Assembly (NCBI GenBank): GCA_002501135.1
Contig: DLRQ01000071.1
Span: 1 to 16,517 of the forward strand
Length of the DNA stretch: 16,517 nucleotides
DNA from: Candidatus Neomicrothrix sp. UBA7884
GTDB taxonomy: Bacteria > Actinomycetota > Acidimicrobiia > Acidimicrobiales > MedAcidi-G1
Reading direction: 5' to 3'
The stretch's first letter is position 1. Each line of letters starts with the position of its first letter. The notes below the pieces were generated by a model. The model was given only the letters and a program-made list of their open reading frames with translations, was not told the origin of the DNA and made no database searches. Below, one piece after another: positions 1 through 7,816 of the stretch. The position numbers were made by a program, and so were the translations under genes.

Positions 1-88
1 CTTCGGCGGTTGCCTCTTCTTCGGCGGTTGCCTCGTCCTCGTCCTCGGGCTCGGTGGTTGCCTCGTCCTCGGGCTCGGTGGTTGCCTC
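1..88. repeat. In-frame tandem repeats coding the acidic tail
   Basis: Two short tandem arrays lie side by side. An 18-bp unit starts at 1 and again at 19; the 16 bases 1-16 equal 19-34. A 24-bp unit occurs exactly twice, at 41-64 and 65-88. Both periods are multiples of three, so gain or loss of a unit changes tail length without shifting frame. On the minus strand they encode Glu/Asp-rich units such as EDEATTEP. The array may continue beyond the left edge. Confidence 0.8.
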
Positions 89-391
89 GTCCTCGTCAGC
101 GGCCTCTTCTTCGGCCGGTGCCTCCTCCTCGGGTTCCGGCTCCCTGCCGTCTCGGATCATCTGCCAGGTCTCAACGGCTGCGCGCCATGTCGCCTCGGCC
201 TCAGCCACCACCTCGGCCCCACCGCCTCCGTTCTGGGCGGCCTTGAGTGCGTCGGCCGCCTCATCCTTGGCAGTGGCCGCCTTCTTCAGGCGTCGCGCCG
301 TCTCCACAACGGCCTCGGCTGCGGCTGCGCGCCGGTTGAACAGCAGCAGAGCCTGCTTGGTGTCGTCATTCATTTGAACCATGCCGCACAT
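1..391 (-). CDS. Hypothetical protein with acidic repeat tail (C-terminus cut by window edge)
   Basis: The frame is open from an ATG at 391 to the left edge with no stop, so the C-terminus is missing. I do not recognise the family. The N-terminal part (from MNDDTKQALLLFNRRAAAAE) is Ala/Lys/Arg-rich and looks helical or coiled-coil. It is followed by a Gly-rich turn, a second helical stretch with two Trp (ATWRAAVETWQMIRDG), and then a very acidic low-complexity tail of Glu, Asp, Ala, Thr and Pro built from repeats. There is no signal peptide or membrane segment. Three in-frame ATGs compete at 391, 382 and 373. I chose 391 because GGAG (complement of 400-403) sits 8 nt upstream of it, while the other two lack a good ribosome binding site. 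The gene is divergent from the dehydrogenase at 472. Function is unknown; that this is a real gene is fairly secure from codon use and the absence of stops. Confidence 0.6.
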   Translation of the reverse strand, partial: MCGMVQMNDDTKQALLLFNRRAAAAEAVVETARRLKKAATAKDEAADALKAAQNGGGGAEVVAEAEATWRAAVETWQMIRDGREPEPEEEAPAEEEAADEDEATTEPEDEATTEPEDEDEATAEEEATAE

Positions 392-458
392 GATTGCCGC
401 TCCGAAGGCGACTCCCACCCTCCTGGGCCGTTACGTTCAAAACTGTTTCAACCTCGAC

Positions 459-464
459 GGGGAG
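459..464 (+). promoter_or_regulatory. Ribosome binding site fixing the dehydrogenase start
   Basis: GGGGAG lies 7 nt before the ATG at 472. It decides the start against an in-frame ATG at 394, which would add 26 residues unlike any SDR N-terminus. Confidence 0.7.
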
Positions 465-471
465 ATATCAG

Positions 472-1239
472 ATGAATCTGAACGGCCGATCCACCCTTGT
501 AACCGGTGGGGCAGGGGGTCTGGGCGAGGCCGTGGTCCGGTTGTTTGCTGCCGCTGGGGCATCGGTGGTGATCTTCGATGCGGCAGCAGATCGTGCCCGC
601 CAGCTGGCCGACGAGCTGGGCGACTCCGTGCTGGCGGTGGCTGGCGACGTTCTGAGTGAGATTTCCGTGGGAGAGGCCGTAGAGGTGGCGACCGGCCTCG
701 GTGAGCTGTCTGCTGTGGCGATCGTGCACGGTGCCGGGGTTGCCGGCCGCACCGTGAACCGCGACGGCACCCCTCACGACCTGGACCTCTTTCAGCGCAC
801 CATCAACCTCAACATCGTCGGCACGTTCAACGTTGTGCGGCTGGCCGCCGTGGCCATGGCCGGCAACGAGCCCGATGAGCATGGACAGTGCGGTGTGTTC
901 ATCAACACCGCGTCCATCGCCGGTCTCGAGGGTCAGACCGGGCAGGTCGCATACGGCTCGGCCAAGGCAGGGATTATCGGCATGACCCTCCCTGTGGCGC
1001 GCGATCTGTCACCCATGGGGATACGCATCAACACCATCGCCCCGGGGACAATGGGAACGCCGCTGATGAGGTCGATGCCAGAAGAGATGCAGGAGAAACT
1101 GGTGTCGACGATCCCGTTTCCGAGGCGAATGGGCGAACCTGCCGAGTTCGCCGCTCTCGTGGGTCACATTGTCGAGAACCCCTATCTGAACGGTGAGGTC
1201 ATCAGGCTCGACGGGGCCCTCAGGTTCCCTCCGAAGTAG
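472..1239 (+). CDS. Short-chain dehydrogenase/reductase, 3-hydroxyacyl-CoA dehydrogenase type 2 (HSD10)-like
   Basis: A 255-residue classical SDR, the usual family length. The NAD(P)-binding Rossmann motif TGGAGGLG is at residues 11-18. An acidic residue closes the second strand (VVIFDAA), which favours NAD over NADP. The catalytic triad is Ser148 (NTASIAG), Tyr161 and Lys165 (YGSAK). The segment GLEGQTGQVAYGSAKAG and the C-terminal LNGEVIRLDGALRFPPK match the HSD10 subgroup, which oxidises 3-hydroxyacyl-CoA or 2-methyl-3-hydroxyacyl-CoA in fatty-acid and branched-chain amino-acid breakdown. The exact substrate is inferred. The protein should be cytosolic and tetrameric, like relatives. The gene stands alone and its last 20 bp overlap the convergent helicase gene. 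A generic FabG-like reductase is the main alternative. Confidence 0.9.
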   Translation: MNLNGRSTLVTGGAGGLGEAVVRLFAAAGASVVIFDAAADRARQLADELGDSVLAVAGDVLSEISVGEAVEVATGLGELSAVAIVHGAGVAGRTVNRDGTPHDLDLFQRTINLNIVGTFNVVRLAAVAMAGNEPDEHGQCGVFINTASIAGLEGQTGQVAYGSAKAGIIGMTLPVARDLSPMGIRINTIAPGTMGTPLMRSMPEEMQEKLVSTIPFPRRMGEPAEFAALVGHIVENPYLNGEVIRLDGALRFPPK

Positions 1240-4200
1240 CTGTCACTGCCCAGGCCTCAACCTCGGACATGGCTGCATCGAGGTTCGGGACATCGCGCTC
1301 TACGGCTGATCCGCTTCCGAGGAAGCAGAAGGCCATGCGCTCTACCCTGGTTCCGGTGGCCTTCTGGAGGGCGAGGGCATAGGCGGCACCCTGCAGGCGG
1401 TAGCGGGTGACCTTGGCGGACAGGTCCTCCTCGTCGTTCCACGAGTCCGTCTTGTAGTCGATGACGACCAGCCCCGAATCGGTCCGGTAGGCGAGGTCTA
1501 TGTAACCCTCGAGTAGGAGGTCGGTCGAGAGGGGTGCCGCAACGAACAGTTCCCGCCAGTGCTCCGACCTTGCCGCCTCGACAACCGATGGCGAGGCCAG
1601 TGCGGCAGCGACCATGGATGCGACCAGGCCGGGGTCGACGTCTTCGGCGGCGGCTGCATGTCGGGCCTCGGGCTCGCCGGCGGATGCCATGTCGACGACC
1701 TCGAGGGCAGCGTGCACAGCCCGACCCACGCCGGTGCCGTGGCGTCCGGCTTCTCCCTGGCGTGCCTGTTCGGACTCCTCGTCCACAACGGGTGATGCCT
1801 CGACAGCGATGGTTGTGGCGGCCACCGTGCGCCGGCGGGCACCGTGGAATCTGATTCTGTCGGCATCGGCACGCCACTCGTCCGGGGTGGGCAGGGGGGC
1901 GGTCTCGGGTGCGGGCGGCATCGACAGATCGCGGGCGGTCGGCTTGAGATGGGCGACAGTGTCGGTCGGGTCGGTTCCCGCAGTCGCGGAGTGGAGAACC
2001 TCGGCCGATGTCACGTTGACCGGATTCTCAGGATCTGACTTGGGTGTGCTGCGGTGAAGCGAGATGATCAGGTGGTCGCGTGCGCGGGTGGCACCCACGT
2101 AGAGCAGGCGTAGTCGTTCCAGGTGCTCGAGGCGGAGTGCCGACCCGGAGTGTGCCCGGTGGGCCGAGTTTGTGAGGTCCTTGTTGAAGGCCACGGCCAC
2201 GGCTGCCCGGTTGTCTGGGCCGGTGCCTGAAGCAACGGAACCCGGGAAGGCAACCGTGTGGCCGCCTGTTGGTCGCCTCGCACCGAGGTCGGAGAGCACA
2301 CAGATAGGAAACTCGAGACCCTTGGCGGCATGCGTGGTGAGGATGCGCACGGCATCGTCGTCGGACTCCGGGGGGATCACCTCGTCGACGCGAACGTCGT
2401 CGGCGGTGTGCAGCCTGCACCAGGAAAGGAACGATCGAAGGTCGCCCCCGCGCGCCTCACCATATGAACGGGCCGTGTCGAGGAAGGTGCGTATGCGGCG
2501 CCAGGCATCTCGTGGGCGGTTGCCGCAGAGCGCCAGTTCCATTGCCCTGCGATCACGTACGACCTGCTCGACCAGGTTCGCGGCACCGGCCCAGGGACGT
2601 TGGGTGTGCATGCGCGCCATCCAGGCCATGCCCGAGACAACCGGCTGGTCTGCCGGAAGGCCGGATGTTCCGGGCTGCTGGTGGTCCCAGTTGCCACCAC
2701 CGAGGTGGAATGCCAGGAGGTCGTCGTCGCCGCAGCCGAAGAGGGGTGACCGCAGGGCCGTGACCAGGGCCAGTTCGTCGGTCGGGTCGTCTATGGCCTG
2801 CAGCGCCATGAGGATGTCGCGTACCTCGTCGGCCGCCCACGGGTTGGTGCCTGCTTCGATGCGGTGGGGTACCCCGGCCCCGGCCAGCGCTGCCGCAAGG
2901 TCCGCTACCGGCTTTCGGCTGCGCACCAGGATTGCGATGTCGCCGGGTGTGCAGGGATGCCAGCCCTCGATCGGTGGTCCGCCATTGGGGTCAGGTGCGG
3001 CCCGCCAGACGGTCCAGCCGTCGGCCAGGGCTGTGGTTACCGCTGCGACCACATCTGTGATGTCGTCGAGTTGGAGTTGGGTTGCGGTGCGCTTGTGGTC
3101 GGAGTCGAAGCCGAGCAGCGTGACGGCGGGACCGACCGTTGCTGCGGGTCGGGTCGAGGTGAGCGGTGCGTACTCGGGTTGAGCGTGGGGTTCCTCGGCG
3201 ATTAGCCGTGAGAACACATCGTTTACCCAGGCGAGGATGGGTCCCGTGGTGCGGAAGTTCTGCTCCAGCCGGACTCCCTCTTTGCCGAATGCGTGCTGGG
3301 CATCGAGATAGAGGGCGATGTTGGCTCGGCGAAAACCGTAGATGGACTGCTTGGGATCACCCACGAAGAACAGAGACCCTGGAGGCGGTCGAAGCTGGCG
3401 CCAGTCGTCGGTAATGGTGTCGGGGTCGGCGATGAGCGCAGTCAGTTCGATCTGGATCGGGTCGGTGTCCTGGAACTCGTCGAGTAGAAGGTGGCGGTAC
3501 CGGTCATGGAGGGCGGCGCGTACGCCTGGGCCGGTTGCCTCGTTTGTGAGCGAGCGCCGTGCAAGCACGAGCAGGTCGTGGAAACTGAGTTGTCCCTGCC
3601 TCTGGCGGCGTGAGGCCGCAGCCACGGAAGCGGCACCTACGACCGAGACGATTCTGTCGATCACCTGGTCGGTCAGGTGGGTCACCTCTGCATCGAGGAG
3701 GGTACGCGCATCTTGCATCTGGTCGCGCACGTCGCCGATGGGGACCGCACCGGTCCAGTTCTTCTGGTTACCGAGTCTGGTGCTGTTGGACACGACCTTG
3801 CGGTCTCCCAGCACACGGATCGCCGACAGGGGGTCGTGGGCTACCGCTTCGAACTCGTCTGCGTAGGCCCCGACCATTTCCAGTTGGATGGCCATCTTGT
3901 CGTCGGCTTCGATGCAGTGGTCTCCCAGGTCGACGAGCGGCCGCAGGGAATCGATGATGGCGAGGACGTCGACAGGCAGAGGGTCGGGGGTTGCAACCAG
4001 TCGTTCGTCGACCTGATCCCAGTTCTCGTCGAAGCGAACGGCCAGCCGGCGGATGTGATCGAGCGAGATCCCCAACTCCAGCCCTGCGAGCATCGTGAAC
4101 GCCAGGTCCGGGTCGCCCAGCAGAGTGTGCACGAGCGAGTCCCAGCGCTCGTCAAAGTCGACCAGCGACGAGACCTCGTCCATGACCTCGACTGCAGGGG

Positions 4201-4555
4201 GTAGGCCGGCCTCGATCGGGTGCTCGATGAGGATCCGCTGGGCGAAGGCGTGCAGTGTGCACAGGGCGGCACCGTCCAGCTCGATGAGGGCAGCGGCTGC
4301 CACCCCGGCATGGGGGTCTTCGTCGGCGAGGTGTTCCAACCTGCGCCGCACCCGGTCGCGCAGTTCGGTCGCAGCCCGGTCGGTGAAGGTGATGGCGGCG
4401 ATGTGTTCCATTGGCACCCCGCTTACGACCAGTTCCACTATCCGGTTCACGAGGGCGCTGGTCTTGCCGGTTCCGGCTCCGGCCTCGACGAACAGGGTGG
4501 ATCCCAGGTCGGTACCGATGCGGTTGCGTGCCGCCTGGTCGGAGGTCTCAGGCAT
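1220..4555 (-). CDS. UvrD/RecB-family helicase with C-terminal PD-(D/E)XK nuclease (AddA-like)
   Basis: A 1111-residue superfamily 1A DNA helicase fused to a RecB-type nuclease. Walker A GAGTGKT is at residues 26-32, motif Ia is AITFTDRAATELRDRV, and Walker B LLLDEFQDTDP contains Asp359-Glu360. Motif III is GDPKQSIYGFRRA, motif IV LEQNFRTT, motif V THAAKGLEFP and motif VI LLYVGATRARDH, so the motor looks intact. The nuclease has GYIDL, VVIDYKTD (Asp1033, Lys1035) and a downstream QGAAYA, again intact. Such proteins unwind and trim double-strand ends for RecA loading. The ATG at 4555 is chosen because GGAGG lies 6 nt upstream; the open frame to 4795 is only overlap with the upstream gene. The start overlaps the AddB-like gene by 8 nt, implying translational coupling. 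The mycobacterial AdnB type is the alternative assignment. Confidence 0.92.
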   Translation of the reverse strand: MPETSDQAARNRIGTDLGSTLFVEAGAGTGKTSALVNRIVELVVSGVPMEHIAAITFTDRAATELRDRVRRRLEHLADEDPHAGVAAAALIELDGAALCTLHAFAQRILIEHPIEAGLPPAVEVMDEVSSLVDFDERWDSLVHTLLGDPDLAFTMLAGLELGISLDHIRRLAVRFDENWDQVDERLVATPDPLPVDVLAIIDSLRPLVDLGDHCIEADDKMAIQLEMVGAYADEFEAVAHDPLSAIRVLGDRKVVSNSTRLGNQKNWTGAVPIGDVRDQMQDARTLLDAEVTHLTDQVIDRIVSVVGAASVAAASRRQRQGQLSFHDLLVLARRSLTNEATGPGVRAALHDRYRHLLLDEFQDTDPIQIELTALIADPDTITDDWRQLRPPPGSLFFVGDPKQSIYGFRRANIALYLDAQHAFGKEGVRLEQNFRTTGPILAWVNDVFSRLIAEEPHAQPEYAPLTSTRPAATVGPAVTLLGFDSDHKRTATQLQLDDITDVVAAVTTALADGWTVWRAAPDPNGGPPIEGWHPCTPGDIAILVRSRKPVADLAAALAGAGVPHRIEAGTNPWAADEVRDILMALQAIDDPTDELALVTALRSPLFGCGDDDLLAFHLGGGNWDHQQPGTSGLPADQPVVSGMAWMARMHTQRPWAGAANLVEQVVRDRRAMELALCGNRPRDAWRRIRTFLDTARSYGEARGGDLRSFLSWCRLHTADDVRVDEVIPPESDDDAVRILTTHAAKGLEFPICVLSDLGARRPTGGHTVAFPGSVASGTGPDNRAAVAVAFNKDLTNSAHRAHSGSALRLEHLERLRLLYVGATRARDHLIISLHRSTPKSDPENPVNVTSAEVLHSATAGTDPTDTVAHLKPTARDLSMPPAPETAPLPTPDEWRADADRIRFHGARRRTVAATTIAVEASPVVDEESEQARQGEAGRHGTGVGRAVHAALEVVDMASAGEPEARHAAAAEDVDPGLVASMVAAALASPSVVEAARSEHWRELFVAAPLSTDLLLEGYIDLAYRTDSGLVVIDYKTDSWNDEEDLSAKVTRYRLQGAAYALALQKATGTRVERMAFCFLGSGSAVERDVPNLDAAMSEVEAWAVTATSEGT

Positions 4556-7500
4556 CGTCGTCCTCCAGGCTGATGACAATGGCAGAGACGTCGTCGAGGT
4601 CGCCGATGAGGCGGCGGTACGGCTCCAGTAGCGGGTCGGGGCGTTTGTTGGTCCAGGAGGCTGTGACGGGCCCCGTGCCCATTCCGTCGGGGTCGCAGTA
4701 GTCGCAGCCGATGCCGAACCTGGAGTCCTTGGGGGGACGGGCGGGGAACAGACCGGTCTCGATGCTGTCGATGATGGTTGTGAGCACGGTGTCAAAGCGC
4801 GTCAGCACCGCCTCGGACAGGGGGTGGCCGATGTGGGCTCCTGTATCGGTGACGAACCAGTACTGGCCGTGAACCCCGGTGTCGGGTGTGGCGACAGCGG
4901 CCCTGGCTGCCAGGCCGTAGATGGGCAGCTGCAGGTACTGGCCGTGGTCGTCAGGGGTGGCCTCGGAGATCTTCCTGTAGGGGCCCTTGCCGCCGGTCTT
5001 GTAGTCGATTACGTGGATGGCGCCATCGGCGCCGCGGTCGACCCGGTCGATGCGGCCCCTGAACCTGAGGCTGCGGCCGTCTGGGAGCACGTGCACCAGG
5101 GGCCTGTTGCCGTCAAGCCCGAAGGACATTTCGACTGCAACCGGGGTGGTGAGGTGCTGGGCACGCCAGGCGTGGTCGTCGACGAGGAACGACTGGAGGT
5201 GCCGCCGCAGTCGCTCGGAGTCGCGTCGCCACAGGAGGGCGCGCCCGGTGAGGCCCCGGGATTCGGCAAGGGCGAACTCCTCGTCGCAGATCTCTTCCAG
5301 CCGCTGTCGCTGTGACCCGCTCCAGGTTGTTTCGGGTCCGGGGGTGTTGTCGTTTTCGAGGTTCTCGGCGATGAAGCGGTCGAGTACCTGATGCGCCAGG
5401 GTTCCGCGGTCGAGAGTGGTTATGCCCTCGTCGTCATGTGGTTCGTGGGCCACACCGACTCGAAGCACATGTTCCATGAAGTAGGCATGTGGGCAGCGCA
5501 CCCAGGACTGGAGTCGGGTGGCTGAGAGCACCGTCCGGCCGTCGGCTGGAGAGGGCACGGCCGCACCCGCCAGGTTGCCGTCGAATCGGGTCAGAATGGG
5601 TTGCTGGCGACCACGAATCAGGTCTATGCCGCGGCTCAGAACGGGGTCGGCGGTTCGACGGTCGGAGGTGTCGACAGGAAGGCCCCTGTGTCGTTCACGC
5701 AGCAGCTCTGCGAGGGCGTATTCCTGTTCGTCGGCGGGGGAGGTGAGGCGTTCGAGGGAACCCACGAACGACGGCGACGTGGAGAACCACGGCTGATCGA
5801 GGCCCTCAAGCTCGGCTGGCGAGGGCCGAAAGCCAAGTTCTTCCTCTACCTGGTCGAGGAGCCAGCGTGACGGAACCCATTCGTTCTTGCGGCCCAGGTC
5901 GCCCCGGGGGAACACGAGGACGCGCCTGTGCTGGGCGGCGGCGATGGCGGCCAGGACGCGGTGGTGAAGGTCGGCCCTTCGGTCTGTTCTCACCATGAGT
6001 GCTCCGCCGGCGGTGTGGCGGGACGAGTCGGGAAGCAGCGGGTCGTCGCGGCGCCGGGAGGGTGTGGTTCCCTCGGCCAGCCCGACCACGACGATGGTGT
6101 CGAGGTCGAGGCCGGTGACCACACCGAACCCGCCTACCAGCACGCCGTCGCCGAAGCGGCCCTCGCGGTCGAGATCGTGGTCGAGGCCGTCGATGACGGC
6201 CCGGCGGAAGGCCGCTGCTCCGGGGCGTGGCTCGATGGAGGCCAGGCGTGCGAGGCCGGTGAGGAGGTCCTTCACGCGGGTGTGGGCCTCAACCTCGTGG
6301 TCGGGCCAGTCGGTGCGATCGGCAGCCGACCCTAGATAGCGGTCGAGCAGGCCGGCGGCCCAGCCGGTCAGGCCGGGCCAGTCGGTCGGTGCCGAGTCGG
6401 TGCCCACGTTGGTGATCAGTTCCTCGACGAAGCCGAGGAGGTCCATGGACTGTCTGATCTTCTTGTCGACGGCGTCGATGTGGTCGGGTTCGGCGCCCTG
6501 TGAAGCCAGGTCGTCCCGGCGTTGTTCCTGGTCGGCAACCCTCTGCCCGAGGCGCGAACGCCACTGGTTTGCTCCGGCGACCACCCCGGCGCTGCGGGCA
6601 ATCCGCTCCCATGCGGTGGTCGGTAAAGCTACGCCGTCGGCGCCCAAGACCGCTCCAGACGAGATGAGCGCCATTACGGCTGTCCTGGAGAAGTCGTTGT
6701 CGTCAAGGTCGAGCAGCGCAAGCAGGATCCGGCCCGTGAGCGACTCGTCGAGGCGGCGGCCGGCCACTCCGTTGAACGGCACGTCAGCTGAGCGCAGGTG
6801 CTGATGGAGGAGCCTGGCGTAGCGCTCTCCGCCGGGATGGACGATGGCCATCCGGGTAAATGGGATGCCGCTGGAGGCTGCCGCCACGACCTCGCGGACG
6901 GCCACCCGGGCCTCTTCGTCGGGGTCGGCTACTGAGCGTACGGCGAGCTCTGATTCCATCGGGGCCGGCGCCGAGGATGGGAAGGCACCACCCAGTCGCT
7001 CAACCAGGTGGCGGGCGGGTTCGTCGGCCACCTCGTTTCCCGTGAGAGCCACGATGACTGTCACTGGTCCGATGTCGGCAAGGGCGGCCAGCAGCGCCAG
7101 ACCCGAGGCAGGGGTTCGACCCGGCACGTGCAGTATCAGGGTGCCCAGTTCATCAAGCAGGGGGTCTGTCGGGTCGATCGAGGCGGCGGCCCTGTGCAGG
7201 TCGACCTCGTCGATGAACCGTTCGGCCAGGCGGTCCCGGATGAGGCGGTGGAGCCCGATGACCTCGGATGCCTGCCGTGAGGTGGCGGCCACGTTGTCGA
7301 GTGCGGTGTCGTCCAGTTCTCTCAGTTCTCGGTGGACCCGCACAAGGGCCCGTTCGGTCGCCGGGTGGTGTGCGACGGGGCGGAGCAGGTCGGCGGATCT
7401 GGCCAGCGTGGTACGCACGGCTGAACCGACGACGGGGTCTGAGATCCGGCGCCGCTGGTCGCCGGCCAGGGCCGTTCCGGCCAACAGCCCGGCCAGGCCC

Positions 7501-7715
7501 AACACGGTCTCGAAGCGCACTGCGGCCAGGCCCGGGGTTTCGCCGGCGCTGTGTCTGGTGGCCAGTGAGCGGCGTGCAGCCACCCCGACCAGATTTGATG
7601 GCACGACCACCGTTACCGGTGCCAGCGGGTCGGCGCCCTTGGCTGTCGCTATTGCGTCACCGAGCGCGGCGGTGGCCTCAGCGCCGTATGAGGTGAAGGT
7701 GAATCTGGCAGCCAT
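4548..7715 (-). CDS. AddB-like PD-(D/E)XK nuclease with inactive helicase fold
   Basis: A 1055-residue partner of the helicase-nuclease encoded just downstream. The N-terminal region (VTVVVPSNLVGVAARRSLA), where Walker A would lie, has no GxxGxGKT, as in AddB, so the motor part is probably a non-catalytic scaffold. The C-terminal nuclease starts with SATRLQSWVRCPHAYFMEHV (Cys741), then FRGRIDRVDR, VIDYKTGGKG (Asp904, Lys906) and QYLQLPIYG; the catalytic residues are present. Cys1004 and Cys1007 (CDYC) follow near the end. AddB proteins bind a 4Fe-4S cluster with four Cys, and I can find only three in the expected places. The start at 7715 (MAARFTFTSYG) is chosen over an open extension to 7856, which would run across the promoter and into the divergent gene. 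It is the first gene of a two-gene operon. Confidence 0.85.
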   Translation of the reverse strand: MAARFTFTSYGAEATAALGDAIATAKGADPLAPVTVVVPSNLVGVAARRSLATRHSAGETPGLAAVRFETVLGLAGLLAGTALAGDQRRRISDPVVGSAVRTTLARSADLLRPVAHHPATERALVRVHRELRELDDTALDNVAATSRQASEVIGLHRLIRDRLAERFIDEVDLHRAAASIDPTDPLLDELGTLILHVPGRTPASGLALLAALADIGPVTVIVALTGNEVADEPARHLVERLGGAFPSSAPAPMESELAVRSVADPDEEARVAVREVVAAASSGIPFTRMAIVHPGGERYARLLHQHLRSADVPFNGVAGRRLDESLTGRILLALLDLDDNDFSRTAVMALISSGAVLGADGVALPTTAWERIARSAGVVAGANQWRSRLGQRVADQEQRRDDLASQGAEPDHIDAVDKKIRQSMDLLGFVEELITNVGTDSAPTDWPGLTGWAAGLLDRYLGSAADRTDWPDHEVEAHTRVKDLLTGLARLASIEPRPGAAAFRRAVIDGLDHDLDREGRFGDGVLVGGFGVVTGLDLDTIVVVGLAEGTTPSRRRDDPLLPDSSRHTAGGALMVRTDRRADLHHRVLAAIAAAQHRRVLVFPRGDLGRKNEWVPSRWLLDQVEEELGFRPSPAELEGLDQPWFSTSPSFVGSLERLTSPADEQEYALAELLRERHRGLPVDTSDRRTADPVLSRGIDLIRGRQQPILTRFDGNLAGAAVPSPADGRTVLSATRLQSWVRCPHAYFMEHVLRVGVAHEPHDDEGITTLDRGTLAHQVLDRFIAENLENDNTPGPETTWSGSQRQRLEEICDEEFALAESRGLTGRALLWRRDSERLRRHLQSFLVDDHAWRAQHLTTPVAVEMSFGLDGNRPLVHVLPDGRSLRFRGRIDRVDRGADGAIHVIDYKTGGKGPYRKISEATPDDHGQYLQLPIYGLAARAAVATPDTGVHGQYWFVTDTGAHIGHPLSEAVLTRFDTVLTTIIDSIETGLFPARPPKDSRFGIGCDYCDPDGMGTGPVTASWTNKRPDPLLEPYRRLIGDLDDVSAIVISLEDDDA

Positions 7716-7724
7716 CGTGGGACG

Positions 7725-7730
7725 AGAGTA
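7725..7730 (-). promoter_or_regulatory. Candidate -10 box of the resection operon (leaderless)
   Basis: On the minus strand TACTCT (TANNNT) ends 9 nt before the ATG at 7715. There is no Shine-Dalgarno sequence before this ATG, so transcription may begin at or next to the start codon. I see no convincing -35. Confidence 0.35.
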
Positions 7731-7802
7731 CGCACGCCATGTGACAGCCGCAGCCACGGTGGGAACTCTGGTCCCGATCAGCCACGGGAGCGGGGGGACC
7801 GG

Positions 7803-7808
7803 TATTGT
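7803..7808 (+). promoter_or_regulatory. Candidate -10 box of the acyl-CoA synthetase gene (leaderless)
   Basis: TATTGT (TANNNT) ends 8 nt before the ATG at 7817. The purine-rich run GGGGGGA at 7792-7798 is too far from this ATG (18 nt) to serve it. That run is well placed for an in-frame TTG at 7805, so a leadered start at TTG 7805 is the competing reading. Confidence 0.35.
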
Positions 7809-7816
7809 CGGATCGC

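Noticed and set aside
1..88. CRISPR array
   Set aside because: The repeats are contiguous with no spacers, are in frame, and encode an acidic tail.
432..437. TACGTT as a -10 box for the dehydrogenase
   Set aside because: There is no -35 at a suitable distance and the match is to TANNNT only; not strong enough to list as a promoter.
2172..3182. 336-codon open frame on the plus strand inside the helicase gene
   Set aside because: It is antisense to conserved helicase motifs and its product is Ser/Arg/Ala-rich with no domain. Long antisense frames are normal in GC-rich DNA.
4556..4795. N-terminal extension of the AddA-like helicase
   Set aside because: The extra 80 residues overlap the coding end of the AddB-like gene, are Ser/Thr/Pro-rich, and precede the helicase Q-motif region. 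GGAGG before the ATG at 4555 fixes the start.
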